A stretch of DNA of 64,000 nucleotides. Source: JAHFTW01 sp038046785 (GTDB lineage Archaea > Thermoplasmatota > E2 > JACPAO01 > JAHFTW01). The notes beneath the pieces are model-generated. The model searched no databases and had not been told where the DNA came from. It saw only the letters and a list, made by a program, of their open reading frames with translations. The stretch is from positions 124,001 to 188,000 of the forward strand of contig JBBSVM010000002.1 in assembly GCA_038046785.1 (NCBI GenBank), written 5' to 3'. Numbering within the stretch: the first letter of the stretch is position 1; each line of letters begins with the position of its first letter. Both the position numbers and the translations under genes were made by a program. Shown here in pieces: positions 34,492 to 42,177 of the stretch.

Positions 34492-34835
34492 AACCTCCTC
34501 GTCAAACCGAACGCCAGGCTCCAGCGTGAGCTCCGCTGCGAAAAAACTCGAGGGACTCCAACCCGGAAAAGAGAAACCGGCGGGGCGGGCACCCGGTTGC
34601 CCGGGTGCTGGGTGGAGTCAGGTGGGTGGTGGTTGTCGCGTACCGACGCCAATCAAGGCGTCGGCTTGCCCCGCCGGCGCACCGTCATGCTGGCAGGTCG
34701 GCATAACAACCGTCGGGGCGGTTCCATCTTGACGAGCGGCAACAGATGGACAATTTCGCGCAATGTGAACGGGTTCACCTCATCAGGTGAGAGCCGCGCA
34801 AAAGGCTTTGATGGGCGCTCTCCCCTTGTGGGCAG
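34492..34835. other. 344-base gene-free stretch after spt5
   Basis: No coding frame is convincing here. It contains a candidate structured RNA at 34577-34677 and, near its right end, the box ggctttgatg about 26 bases before the next GTG start. Runs of A (aaaaaac at 34540) and gaaaagagaaa precede the structured part. Confidence 0.5.
34577..34677 (+). ncRNA. Candidate structured RNA, three-way junction
   Basis: A closing stem of 10 perfect base pairs, ccggcggggc (34577-34586) with gccccgccgg (34668-34677), encloses two hairpins: gcacccgg/ccgggtgc around ttgc (34589-34608), and ccgacgcc/ggcgtcgg around aatcaa (34643-34664). Between them lies a G-rich single strand (34609-34642; ggtgggtggtgg) that could form a G-quadruplex. 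The strand is not certain because the stems are symmetric, but plus fits the neighbours. No known RNA family is recognised. Confidence 0.4.
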
Positions 34836-35096
34836 GTGTCCGCGCGTCGCATCTGCGCCTTTGCTCTTCTCATACTCATCCTTGCCCCGGCGGTTGCGGC
34901 CGACCCCTCCAACTCCAGTTCGCCCTCCCAGCCTGACGAGGCCGCTGTGCCCTGCCCCTTGATTGAGGTGCGTCAGCCGCTTCCCGGCCATGTCGAGCCG
35001 CAGGTCTTCGTGGACCCCTTTGGCTGCTGGCAGCGCCGCGTCCTCAAGGTCACCAACTATGCCGTCCGGACCGTCAACGAACTCATCAACGGGTGA
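34836..35096 (+). CDS. Small secreted protein
   Basis: 86 residues from GTG: signal peptide (ICAFALLILILAPAVAA), a Ser-rich linker, then a short domain with two Cys (VPCPLIEV and DPFGCWQRR), possibly paired. No known family. Only 4 bases separate its stop from the next gene, so it is probably the first gene of an operon with the TPR membrane protein and the winged-helix regulator. Confidence 0.55.
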   Translation: MSARRICAFALLILILAPAVAADPSNSSSPSQPDEAAVPCPLIEVRQPLPGHVEPQVFVDPFGCWQRRVLKVTNYAVRTVNELING

Positions 35097-35100
35097 AGCG

Positions 35101-36546
35101 ATGCGCGTCCTGGTTCCCCTCGTCACCGCAGTACTCTTGGTCCTCCCGGTCGCCCACGCCGAACTGCGCGCAGCCAGCGCTTCCTACGATCAGCCCTCCA
35201 GCCTCGAAGGGCCCTTGGAGCTGCTCCAGCTGCGCACCGATGTGGGCGGCGGCGCACCCTGGGTCTCCTTTGAGGCGGCCGACATCGAGGCAGTGCAGTA
35301 CAACTCCACCTACGTCGTCTCCGACCGGGGGAGTCCCGCTTCCTACCAGACGCAGGGTCCCACCGGAACCCCGTACGATCTGGGCGTCGGGCGGGCCCGC
35401 TTGGACGCCTCGCGCGGCCTCTACCGCCTGAACCTCTACGCGCCGAGCGGCATGGGGTTGCGCGCCCATGCTGACCAGGGCACCCTCGTCGCCACGGATG
35501 GGACCGATTTGTCGCGTGGAGGTTTGGGCCTCGGCGGCAGCGACCCCACCTGCGCCGACCCTCGGCCCAACCTTGGGCAGTTCTGCCGCATCGAACGGCA
35601 GGGCCCCATCCTCCTGCACAGCACGGAGGGACGCAGCGCCGAAGCGGTGGTGTACGGCGACACGCTCATCCTCGAACTGTTCGGCTTGGACATGGCGGTG
35701 GACGGCGAACGCGACATGACCCTGCAGAGCGGCCGCTTCCCCGCCGCGGTCGCCCCAGTGACCGGGCCCGTGCGGCAAGAGACCGAAGTGTTCGTCCGCC
35801 TCATCCTCACCGCGGCAACCGTCACCCTCGCAGCGGATGGCGAAGCGATGCTGGAGTGGGCGGCGCGCAAAGTCACGACCCACCACGAAGGCTCACTCAC
35901 CCTCAACTCCGCGTACGGCACGGCGCCGGGCTCGGAGGGCATCCAGCTCAACGGCGAACGCTACATCGCAGCGGCGGGCCTGGACTTCCTCCTCACCCCG
36001 TCCTCCGGCGGTGCGCTCGAGGCAGAGCCAGCCGCGGCGAGCGCGCCCGCCGCGACCAACGCGGTGCCGGCCGCCGTCACCGCCAGCGCCCCCTTCGTCC
36101 TCCTCGCCATCGCGTTCCTTCTCGTGGGCCTTCTCGCGCTGCGGCTGCGCCCCGCCAGCCTCGGCGCCATGGAGCAGGCCATCACCCAGGGTCGCCACCG
36201 CCGTGCCGCCCGCCTGGCCGCCCGGCTCCTGCGCCGCGACCCAACCCAGGAGGATGCTCGACTCGGCCGCGCCATCGCACTCACTCGCTCCGGCCGCGCG
36301 GCGCGCGCCATCCGCGAGGTGGCGGCCCACCTGAAACGAGCGGAGCCCAGCGACGGTTCACTCCACTATGTCCTGGGCCTCGCTCTTCTGGAGAAGCGGC
36401 GTTCTTCGGAAGCGCGCGCCGCCCTGCGTGAGGCGGTGCGCCGCACCCCGGAATTGGAAGCGGATGTGCGCGCCCGCGCTTTCGACGCTCTGCCCGTCGC
36501 ATCGCAGCCCGCCCGCGCCTCCAAGGAGGGGGTTGGCTATGTCTGA
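35101..36546 (+). CDS. Exported ectodomain, one membrane helix, cytoplasmic TPR tail
   Basis: 481 residues. Signal peptide (LVPLVTAVLLVLPVAHA), a large beta-rich ectodomain (about 21-340) with a Cys pair (DPTCADPRPNLGQFCR), a membrane helix (APFVLLAIAFLLVGLLALRL, about 342-361), and a helical cytoplasmic tail with TPR-like pairs (EQAITQGRHRRAARLAARLL and LHYVLGLALLEKRRSSEARA). The topology suits a sensor that passes an outside signal to an inside protein partner. It overlaps the next gene, a DNA-binding protein, by 8 bases. The ectodomain matches no family I recognise. Confidence 0.65.
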   Translation: MRVLVPLVTAVLLVLPVAHAELRAASASYDQPSSLEGPLELLQLRTDVGGGAPWVSFEAADIEAVQYNSTYVVSDRGSPASYQTQGPTGTPYDLGVGRARLDASRGLYRLNLYAPSGMGLRAHADQGTLVATDGTDLSRGGLGLGGSDPTCADPRPNLGQFCRIERQGPILLHSTEGRSAEAVVYGDTLILELFGLDMAVDGERDMTLQSGRFPAAVAPVTGPVRQETEVFVRLILTAATVTLAADGEAMLEWAARKVTTHHEGSLTLNSAYGTAPGSEGIQLNGERYIAAAGLDFLLTPSSGGALEAEPAAASAPAATNAVPAAVTASAPFVLLAIAFLLVGLLALRLRPASLGAMEQAITQGRHRRAARLAARLLRRDPTQEDARLGRAIALTRSGRAARAIREVAAHLKRAEPSDGSLHYVLGLALLEKRRSSEARAALREAVRRTPELEADVRARAFDALPVASQPARASKEGVGYV

Positions 36547-37069
36547 CATGGGCCACCTCCCCGGAGGTTCCGACCTCCAGCGGCCTGGCCTCGCTGAGCA
36601 GCCGATGCGCGCCCGCCTGCTCTCGCTCATCACGGAGAATCCCGGCATCCACGCCAGCCGTCTCGCGCGCGAATCGGGCGGCCCGTGGGGCACTGTGCAG
36701 TACCACCTCAGCTTGCTCGGCAAAGGCGATTTGGTGCAGAGCGTGGACACCGGCCGCGAGCGCCGCTTCTTCCCCGCCAGCACCGAGCCGCGTTGGGCCC
36801 GTCTCCTCGCTCTGCTCAACCAGGGCCGCCGCCCCGAGCTGGCGCGCTACATCCAGGCCAACCCGGGGTTGCGCCAAGTGGACATCTGCGACGCCCTCGG
36901 CGTGAGCCGGAAGACCTTCCGCGCCAGCATTGGCCCCCTCGTCGAGGAGGGGCTCGTCCACGAGCGCAAAGGTCTGCAGACCAATCGCTACTTCCCCGAG
37001 CCGGGGCTGGCCGAGGCGATGGGTCAGGTCCGCGACGACCCATTCCCTGACGACATGGCGCTGGGCTAA
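36539..37069 (+). CDS. Double winged-helix transcription regulator
   Basis: 176 residues with two winged helix-turn-helix domains in tandem. The first (about 23-80) has PMRARLLSLITENPGIHASR and GTVQYHLSLLGKGDLVQ, typical of archaeal wHTH proteins that bind DNA. The second (about 92-160) has ELARYIQANPGLRQVDICDA and RKTFRASIGPLVEEGLV. Its start lies inside the end of the TPR membrane protein gene, so the two are made together; a membrane-signal to transcription link is a reasonable inference. Confidence 0.8.
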   Translation: MSDMGHLPGGSDLQRPGLAEQPMRARLLSLITENPGIHASRLARESGGPWGTVQYHLSLLGKGDLVQSVDTGRERRFFPASTEPRWARLLALLNQGRRPELARYIQANPGLRQVDICDALGVSRKTFRASIGPLVEEGLVHERKGLQTNRYFPEPGLAEAMGQVRDDPFPDDMALG

Positions 37070-37269
37070 CCGCTTAAGCGGGCAACTCCTGGCGCGGGCG
37101 TGAAGATTGGACTCGACCGGAAACCCGGTCGATCAGTTGGACAGCCTTCGGCTGGCCGGGGGGGGGCCCCGCCCCCCGCGACTTTCCCCCCGCGCGGTGG
37201 CCTTCGGCCCCCGCGACCCCCTGAAGGCTCGCGCTTCGCGCTCGCGCTCTCACCCGAGGTTCCCGCACC
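37070..37269. other. 200-base spacer with GC-rich hairpins
   Basis: No gene seen. Hairpins include tcgaccgg/ccggtcga (near 37112-37132) and cagccttcggctg with a UUCG loop (near 37141-37153), followed by a run of eight or more G and a matching C-rich stretch. The set could terminate the upstream operon. The following gene begins with noticeably lower GC. Confidence 0.4.
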
Positions 37270-38460
37270 ATGAAAATCGGACTCGTTGGAAAACCGAATG
37301 TTGGCAAGTCGACATTCTTCGCAGCTGCGACTCTCGTCGATGCTGCGATTGGAAACTATCCTTTTACGACGATTAAGCCGAATCATGGCGTCGGCTTCGT
37401 GCGCGTCGCCGACCCCGGTGCGGAGCTGAAGGTGCAGAGCAGCCCGAAGCACGGAAAACTCGTCGGCGCGACGCGCTACGTCCATGTCGAACTGGTGGAT
37501 GTGGCCGGTCTCGTTCCAGGAGCACACGAAGGGCGAGGTCTGGGCAACCAGTTCCTCAGCGACCTCAATCCCGCCGACGCGCTTCTCCACATCGTCGATG
37601 CCTCCGGCGGCACCGACGCGGAGGGCAACTCCGTTCCGCCCGGCACGCGCGACCCGATGGAGGACGTGCGGTTCCTGGAGATGGAGATGGACGCCTGGAT
37701 TCTTGGCATCCTGCGCGACGGCTGGGACCGGCTCGCCAAACAGGCGCAGGCGTCACCGAAAAAAGCAGAGGCCATCCTTGCCGAGCGACTGGGCGGCATC
37801 GGCGTCACGGAGCCCATCGCCGCGAAGGCGCTGCGCGACACCGGCCACGCTGGCATGAAATTGCTGGAACTCACACCGCACCTTGCCGCTCTCGCCACCG
37901 CTTTGCGGCGCGCCGCCAAGCCCATCGTCGTCGTCCTCAACAAAGCCGACGCGGTGAAGCCGGAACAGCTTGCTCGCCTTGAGGCCGCCCTCGCGCCCAC
38001 ACCGGTCGTTCGCGCGTCGGCCCAATCGGAGCTGGCGCTCGCAAAGGGAGCGGCCGCAGGCGTCCTCGACTACGCAGGTGGAGCCGGCGCGTTCACGCCC
38101 AAGACGCAGCTCAATCCAGCACAGCAGAAGGGGCTTGACTACATCCGCGACCATGTCCTGGCGCCGCTCGGCTCGACCGGCGTCCACAAGGCCATCGAGG
38201 CAGCGGTCTTCCAACTCCTCGGACGCATCCCGGTCTTCCCGGTCGAAGACGAGGCAAAACTGACCGACAAGGACGGCCGTGTCCTGCCCGACTGCCACCT
38301 CGTTCCGGCGGGCACGACGGCGAAGCAGCTCGCCGCGAAAGTCCACACCGATCTCGCGGAGCACTTCATCCGCGCCATCGACTGCCGCACGCACCGCACG
38401 ATTGGCGCTGAGCATGAACTCAAAGCCGGCGATGTGGTCAAAATCGTCGCCAAGGCGTAG
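37270..38460 (+). CDS. ychF: YchF/OBG-like GTPase family ATPase
   Basis: 396 residues, of the archaeal/eukaryotic subgroup of the YchF (OLA1) family, translation-associated P-loop NTPases that often prefer ATP. Motifs: G1 GKPNVGKST (7-15), G3 DVAGLVPGAHEGRGLG, G4 NKAD, and a C-terminal TGS domain (DCHLVPAGTTAKQLAAKVH ... GDVVKIV). A coiled insertion (about 130-200) separates the G motifs. The first 100 bases are lower in GC and use rarer codons than the rest. Cytoplasmic; probably ribosome-associated. Confidence 0.95.
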   Translation: MKIGLVGKPNVGKSTFFAAATLVDAAIGNYPFTTIKPNHGVGFVRVADPGAELKVQSSPKHGKLVGATRYVHVELVDVAGLVPGAHEGRGLGNQFLSDLNPADALLHIVDASGGTDAEGNSVPPGTRDPMEDVRFLEMEMDAWILGILRDGWDRLAKQAQASPKKAEAILAERLGGIGVTEPIAAKALRDTGHAGMKLLELTPHLAALATALRRAAKPIVVVLNKADAVKPEQLARLEAALAPTPVVRASAQSELALAKGAAAGVLDYAGGAGAFTPKTQLNPAQQKGLDYIRDHVLAPLGSTGVHKAIEAAVFQLLGRIPVFPVEDEAKLTDKDGRVLPDCHLVPAGTTAKQLAAKVHTDLAEHFIRAIDCRTHRTIGAEHELKAGDVVKIVAKA

Positions 38461-38462
38461 CG

Positions 38463-39011
38463 ATGCTTGGCCCCGCCGACCCGCTCACGACACCCCGCCT
38501 CGCGCTGCGTCCATTCGTCCCGGACGACGCGGATGCGGTGTTCGCCTACGCGAGCCAGCCCGGTTTCTTCACCTTCCTCGACCACGTTCCACTGCGCATC
38601 CGCAGCGACTACCGTCCCAGCGACGCGGAAAGCCACTTGCGAGAATTGGCAAGCCTCGCCGCCGCGGGTTGGCCGTCCTGGGCCATCGTCCCGCACGGCG
38701 GCGAGCCGGTGGGCGCCATTCGGTTCCACCGCGCAAGCGACGGCGGCCCCGACCCGGAGTTGGGCTACGGCATCGATCCGCGCCGCTGGGGCGAAGGGCT
38801 GGCGTCGGAGGCGGCCTCCGCCGTCATGGCGTGGGCGGCCGGGCGCACCACGAAAGCGGTGGCGCGTGTTCATCCCGCCAATGAGGCCTCCCGGCGCGTG
38901 CTTGAACGCAGCGGGTTCCGCCTCGTCGGCCCGGATGGGCGCGGCCGGCTCGCCTTCTGTTGGGCGCCCCCAAACCTTAATCTGGCGCCGGCGTCCCCGG
39001 AACCGTCATGA
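38463..39011 (+). CDS. GNAT family N-acetyltransferase (RimJ/RimL type)
   Basis: 182 residues. Features of the RimJ/RimL-type GNAT fold: the start TTPRLALRPFVPDDADAVFA, the strand PELGYGIDPRRWGEGLASEA that leads into the acetyl-CoA binding turn, and the C-terminal VHPANEASRRVLERSGFR. It probably transfers an acetyl group to an amine such as a protein N-terminus, but the substrate is unknown. It begins 2 bases after the YchF stop and overlaps the next gene by four bases, forming a tight cluster. Confidence 0.88.
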   Translation: MLGPADPLTTPRLALRPFVPDDADAVFAYASQPGFFTFLDHVPLRIRSDYRPSDAESHLRELASLAAAGWPSWAIVPHGGEPVGAIRFHRASDGGPDPELGYGIDPRRWGEGLASEAASAVMAWAAGRTTKAVARVHPANEASRRVLERSGFRLVGPDGRGRLAFCWAPPNLNLAPASPEPS

Positions 39012-39403
39012 GCCAACCCTTGGCGGCCGCCCGGCGCATCAAGGAAAACCGCTTCTTCCAGAACCGGGTCGAGATTGGACCCCCGGTCGTCGCTCCCATT
39101 CCAGGTGCCGCGGCACTGCCCCGCAAAGGCGAGAAGTCGCCGCAGCAGATTGCTTTCGAGGAGCAGGAGGAGATTCTCGGCTTCCTCAAGGAAGAAGGGC
39201 AGGTCGCCGACGGATGCCGCCGCGTTCTCATGGCGGTGCGCGCCAAGCGGCGCGAATTGGGCAACGAGTGGGATGTGCGCGGCGCCGTCGCCACCTTCGT
39301 CCAGATGTACCAGCAGGCCGTCCCGCACGCCGACCCGGAGTACGTGCGCGGCATGAAACTCGCCCTCAAAGTCTACCTCGGCTCCAAGGAGGTTCTCGCA
39401 TGA
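39008..39403 (+). CDS. Hypothetical soluble protein
   Basis: 131 residues, basic N-terminus (AAARRIKENRFFQNRVEIG), a Pro/Ala segment, then three predicted helices (IAFEEQEEILGFLKEE, CRRVLMAVRAKRRELG, AVATFVQMYQQAV). No family recognised. It has its own box, ccttaatc (38975-38982), about 26 bases before the ATG and inside the end of the acetyltransferase gene, so it may be transcribed separately with the next gene. ATGA overlaps link it to both neighbours. Confidence 0.65.
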   Translation: MSQPLAAARRIKENRFFQNRVEIGPPVVAPIPGAAALPRKGEKSPQQIAFEEQEEILGFLKEEGQVADGCRRVLMAVRAKRRELGNEWDVRGAVATFVQMYQQAVPHADPEYVRGMKLALKVYLGSKEVLA

Positions 39404-39966
39404 GCCCCGCCCGCCGCCCCGTGAAAGGCCGTGCCAAGGCCAAGCCAACCGTCGAGACGAAGCGCGATGTTGCCCCTGTCCGCAAGGTGCCCGCGGGCAA
39501 AGCGCGCAAGCCCACCCCCGCGCCCCTCGTCGTCAAGGACACCCTCGACCCGACCGGCTCCACCGCGGCGCAACTGCTCAAGAAGCTGCGCGACGAGCGG
39601 CACGAGTTTCGCCCCGCCACCGCCAAGAAGGTCGGCTTCGGCGAAGAGGACTTCATGGAGTTCTTCGGCGCGGAAATCGAACGCGAGCTTGCTCGCCCCG
39701 CCTACATCCACCACGATCGCTACGCGCGCTGGCCCTGCCAGTGCTGCGACGCCATCATCCCGGTGCCGCGCCGCACCACCGTCTTCCACGGTGACTACAT
39801 CCTTGAGCACGACGACATCCTCGGCCTGCTCGTGAACGGCGAGCGCTGGATTCCCAAGGCGGAGACCCCCATCCAGGTCGTCCAGCCCGGCCGCCTGCGC
39901 AACCCGTGGACCGGCAAGACTCTCGAAGGCCGCGACCTCGGAACGACGGGCGTCTACGAGAGCTGA
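39400..39966 (+). CDS. Hypothetical protein with basic tail and Cys pair
   Basis: 188 residues. Residues 1-45 are strongly basic (RPVKGRAKAKPTVETKRD, VRKVPAGKARKP), suggesting nucleic-acid contact. The body has a single WPCQCCDAIIPVP stretch with three Cys and the odd repeated aromatic/acidic parts FGEEDFMEFFGAEIE and HDDILGLLVNGERW. No family recognised. It overlaps the previous gene by four bases, so the pair is probably a functional unit. It ends 27 bases before the eL15 promoter. Confidence 0.65.
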   Translation: MSPARRPVKGRAKAKPTVETKRDVAPVRKVPAGKARKPTPAPLVVKDTLDPTGSTAAQLLKKLRDERHEFRPATAKKVGFGEEDFMEFFGAEIERELARPAYIHHDRYARWPCQCCDAIIPVPRRTTVFHGDYILEHDDILGLLVNGERWIPKAETPIQVVQPGRLRNPWTGKTLEGRDLGTTGVYES

Positions 39967-39992
39967 GACAGCTCGTTTCGCGCCCCTTCGCG

Positions 39993-40000
39993 ATTATATA
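39993..40000 (+). promoter_or_regulatory. TATA box of the rpl15e transcript
   Basis: attatata is the clearest canonical TATA box in the window. Transcription should begin about 22-25 bases downstream, near 40020, which is 125 bases before the start codon. Confidence 0.6.
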
Positions 40001-40019
40001 GGGGGTGATCGTCGGCAAA

Positions 40020-40145
40020 AAAGCCCGGGGCAACCCGGGACTCGGAATGTGCCCGTGCCGGCTTGTCCGGCCCGCTTTGCGGAGGGTGAACCGTGCAACC
40101 GCGACCCGCGACGCTTGTGCGCCGCATCGCACCAACAGGTGCAAC
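40020..40145 (+). promoter_or_regulatory. Structured 5' leader of rpl15e
   Basis: The predicted leader starts with a perfect hairpin, cccggg-gcaa-cccggg (40024-40039), with a GNRA tetraloop, followed by gccgg/ccggc and further pairing. Since most genes here look leaderless, a long structured leader before a ribosomal protein gene suggests feedback control, for example by eL15 itself. This is inference. Confidence 0.4.
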
Positions 40146-40778
40146 ATGACCAACGCGTACCACCACATCGGAGAGGCCTGGAAAGGCATTGACAAATCGC
40201 ACGGCTCCCCCCAGTGGGAGCGCCTCGTCGCCTGGCGCGAAGGCGAGTCCTTCGAGCGCGTCGAGAAGCCGCTGCGCCTGAACAAGGCCCGTCAGCTCGG
40301 CTACAAGGCGAAACAGGGCATCGTCATGGTGCGCGCCCGCGTGCGCCGCGGTGGCCTGCGCAAGAAGCGCTTCGTGCAGGGCCGTGTCCCCTCCAAGATG
40401 GGTGTCAACAAGATCACCATGCGCCAGAACACGCAGGCGATCGCCGAGGTCCGCACCTCGAAGCACTTCCCCAACCTGGAAGTCCTCAACTCCTACTACG
40501 TCGGCGAGGACGGCAAGAACCTCTACTACGAGGTCATCCTCGTGGACCCCTACCACCCCTCCATCGAGGCGGACAAGGACCTCAACTGGCTCTGCCAGGC
40601 CAACGCCCGCAACCGTGTGCTGCGCGGCAAGACCTCGGCCGGTCAGAAGCACCGTGGCCTGCGCTGGAGCGGAACCGGCTCCGAGCACACTCGCCCCTCG
40701 GTGCGCAAGTCGAGCGTTCGCCACAAGGACCAGCTCCTGTGGAAGCGCCAAGACCAGGCGCGCAAGACGAAAATGTAA
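40146..40778 (+). CDS. rpl15e: Ribosomal protein eL15
   Basis: 210 residues, the archaeal/eukaryotic large-subunit protein. Conserved: AYHHIGEAWKGI, RLVAWREGESFERVEKPLRL, GYKAKQGIVMVRARVRRGG, LRKKRFVQGRVPSKMGVNK, LEVLNSYYVGEDGKNLYYEV and the end GLRWSGTGSEHTRPSVRKSS. An open frame extends upstream to a GTG at 40005, but that part is the leader and is not conserved. Stands alone, followed by a polypyrimidine tract. Confidence 0.96.
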   Translation: MTNAYHHIGEAWKGIDKSHGSPQWERLVAWREGESFERVEKPLRLNKARQLGYKAKQGIVMVRARVRRGGLRKKRFVQGRVPSKMGVNKITMRQNTQAIAEVRTSKHFPNLEVLNSYYVGEDGKNLYYEVILVDPYHPSIEADKDLNWLCQANARNRVLRGKTSAGQKHRGLRWSGTGSEHTRPSVRKSSVRHKDQLLWKRQDQARKTKM

Positions 40779-40798
40779 GGCGCGGCCGTCTGGCCTCG

Positions 40799-40842
40799 AC
40801 TTCTTCCCTTTCCCTTTCCTTCTCCCTTTCTTTTCGGTCTCT
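40799..40842 (+). terminator. Polypyrimidine tract downstream of rpl15e
   Basis: Forty-odd bases of C and T (such as ttcttccctttccctttcct) start 20 bases after the eL15 stop. Fits a pyrimidine-rich archaeal terminator. Confidence 0.5.
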
Positions 40843-40854
40843 CAATCCTACCGT

Positions 40855-40959
40855 GGGAAATCCTGGGATTTTCCGGATTTCGGGATTGCGGGAGTTTCGA
40901 GCTCTTGCTAACGCCCGAATCCGGTCATCCCTTGAATCCCGAAAATCCCAGGATTTCCC
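40855..40959. repeat. Long inverted repeat with 9-base phasing (ggatt/aatcc core)
   Basis: Left arm gggaaatcctgggatttt (40855-40872) is an exact inverted copy of aaaatcccaggatttccc (40942-40959). Inside, atcc cores recur at 40919, 40927, 40936 and 40945. It lies between converging genes. Its build resembles the cagatt palindromes but with another core. Confidence 0.75.
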
Positions 40960-40975
40960 GCAGGCGCGAGCGAGC

Positions 40976-41398
40976 TCAGTCGCTGAGTTGCTCTTGCAGT
41001 GTGATGAGCATCTCGGTGAGGAGATCCTCGAAGACGGTGTTCTTGTACTCCTTCGAGCCGGCGAGCGTCTCGGTGCGGGCGATGAAGAAGTGGCCTTCCT
41101 TGACGACCTCGATGAGCGCCATCGTGTTGCCGGAGATTTTCTCCGACGGCGTCTTCACCGGGGGCTCATCGGACTCCTTGGCGGCCTTGCCGGTCGGCTT
41201 GGCGGCAAGGGGCTTGGCGGTGGACAGGGAGGGGACGGGCGAGCGCAGGATCGGCTTAGGCCCTGGCTTGGAAGCGGTCGGTGGCATCGCCTTGGTGGCA
41301 GGCTTGGGCGCAGGTTTCGCGGCGGGCTTGGGGGCCGGCTTGGCCGCGCTCTTGGCGGGCGCCTTGGCAGGTTTCGCGGCGCTCTTCTTGGTTGCCAT
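40976..41398 (-). CDS. Lys/Ala/Pro-rich protein (histone H1-like tail) with small C-terminal domain
   Basis: 140 residues. The first 75 are repeats of AAKPAKAPAKSAAKPAPKPA type, like the disordered basic tails of H1-like and other DNA-compacting proteins. The last 60 are acidic and folded-looking (MALIEVVKEGHFFIARTE, NTVFEDLLTEMLITLQEQL). The box tcttaag (41422-41428 on the plus scale) is 24 bases before the ATG. Possibly a nucleoid protein; alternatively an RNA-binding tail. No family is recognised. Confidence 0.6.
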   Translation of the reverse strand: MATKKSAAKPAKAPAKSAAKPAPKPAAKPAPKPATKAMPPTASKPGPKPILRSPVPSLSTAKPLAAKPTGKAAKESDEPPVKTPSEKISGNTMALIEVVKEGHFFIARTETLAGSKEYKNTVFEDLLTEMLITLQEQLSD

Positions 41399-41444
41399 AG
41401 GGGCTCCTGGAGGGTTTGGGACTTAAGACCTTGGCCCAGGCAGT

Positions 41445-42140
41445 TCAGGAGCGGTGCGAACCGGTGCCGCGCGGCCGCTTGTCTTTGGTGGAGGGCCCCT
41501 TGGAGCCCCAGGGTCCGGCGCCGCGGCTGCGGGTGCGCACCTTGTCGCCCGGGCGCGCCTTGGCGTGGGCAACGTCGGCGAACACCCGGCTGACATTGCG
41601 GGCGAAGAGGAAGCCCCGGTGCAGGGTGCGGTTCTGGTCCGATTTGAGGGTCTTGATGGCAAGCTTGATGCCCTGCACGACGCGCACCGAGCCGATGTGA
41701 ATCTCCTCCTCGGGCAGAACGTCTTCGCGGAAGCTGCGCGTGATCTCTCCCTCGTTGACGGTGTAATGCAGTTGAACGGTGTCGAACAGGACGGCGTAGA
41801 GAGTGCGCACGTCGGAGCCCGGGGCGCGGCGCGGCCGAGTCCCGTCGCGCAGCTCGACGGCGGTGATGCGAACGCGGTGACCATCGAGATCGTACTCGTC
41901 ATCCACGCCAACACCGGCCAGGACCGGGACGTGCAGGACGGCGGTGCGGGAGGTTGGCCCTTCGCTCAGGATGACGGGAACCTGGACGCTGCGCTCTTGG
42001 CGCGGTGCCGGAAGGACACGGATGCTCTTGCAGCGGGCGCACTGCACTGTCCAGCCCGAATCGGCGGCGCGCAAAACCTCGTGGCCGCGCTCCTCGCCGC
42101 ACTCGGGGCAGTCGAGAATGAGGGCGTCCTCCGAATCCAT
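41445..42140 (-). CDS. HVO_0476 family zinc-finger protein
   Basis: 231 residues of the archaeal family named after Haloferax HVO_0476. The N-terminus has two Cys pairs, LDCPECGEE and VQCARCKSI, that form a zinc ribbon. A beta-rich domain follows (DEYDLDGHRVRITAVEL, HYTVNEGEITRSF). The end is a basic, Gly/Arg-rich tail. The box cccttatg (42164-42171) is 24 bases before ATG 42140, which rejects a 51-residue upstream extension. Probably nucleic-acid-linked; function unknown. Confidence 0.8.
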   Translation of the reverse strand: MDSEDALILDCPECGEERGHEVLRAADSGWTVQCARCKSIRVLPAPRQERSVQVPVILSEGPTSRTAVLHVPVLAGVGVDDEYDLDGHRVRITAVELRDGTRPRRAPGSDVRTLYAVLFDTVQLHYTVNEGEITRSFREDVLPEEEIHIGSVRVVQGIKLAIKTLKSDQNRTLHRGFLFARNVSRVFADVAHAKARPGDKVRTRSRGAGPWGSKGPSTKDKRPRGTGSHRS

Positions 42141-42177
42141 GGCCGTTCCAGGCCGGTCAACCGCATAAGGGCGCGGG

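Noticed and set aside
40005..40145. Upstream GTG start that would extend eL15 by 47 codons
   Set aside because: The extension lies directly after the TATA box, is made of hairpin sequence and is absent from the conserved eL15 start.
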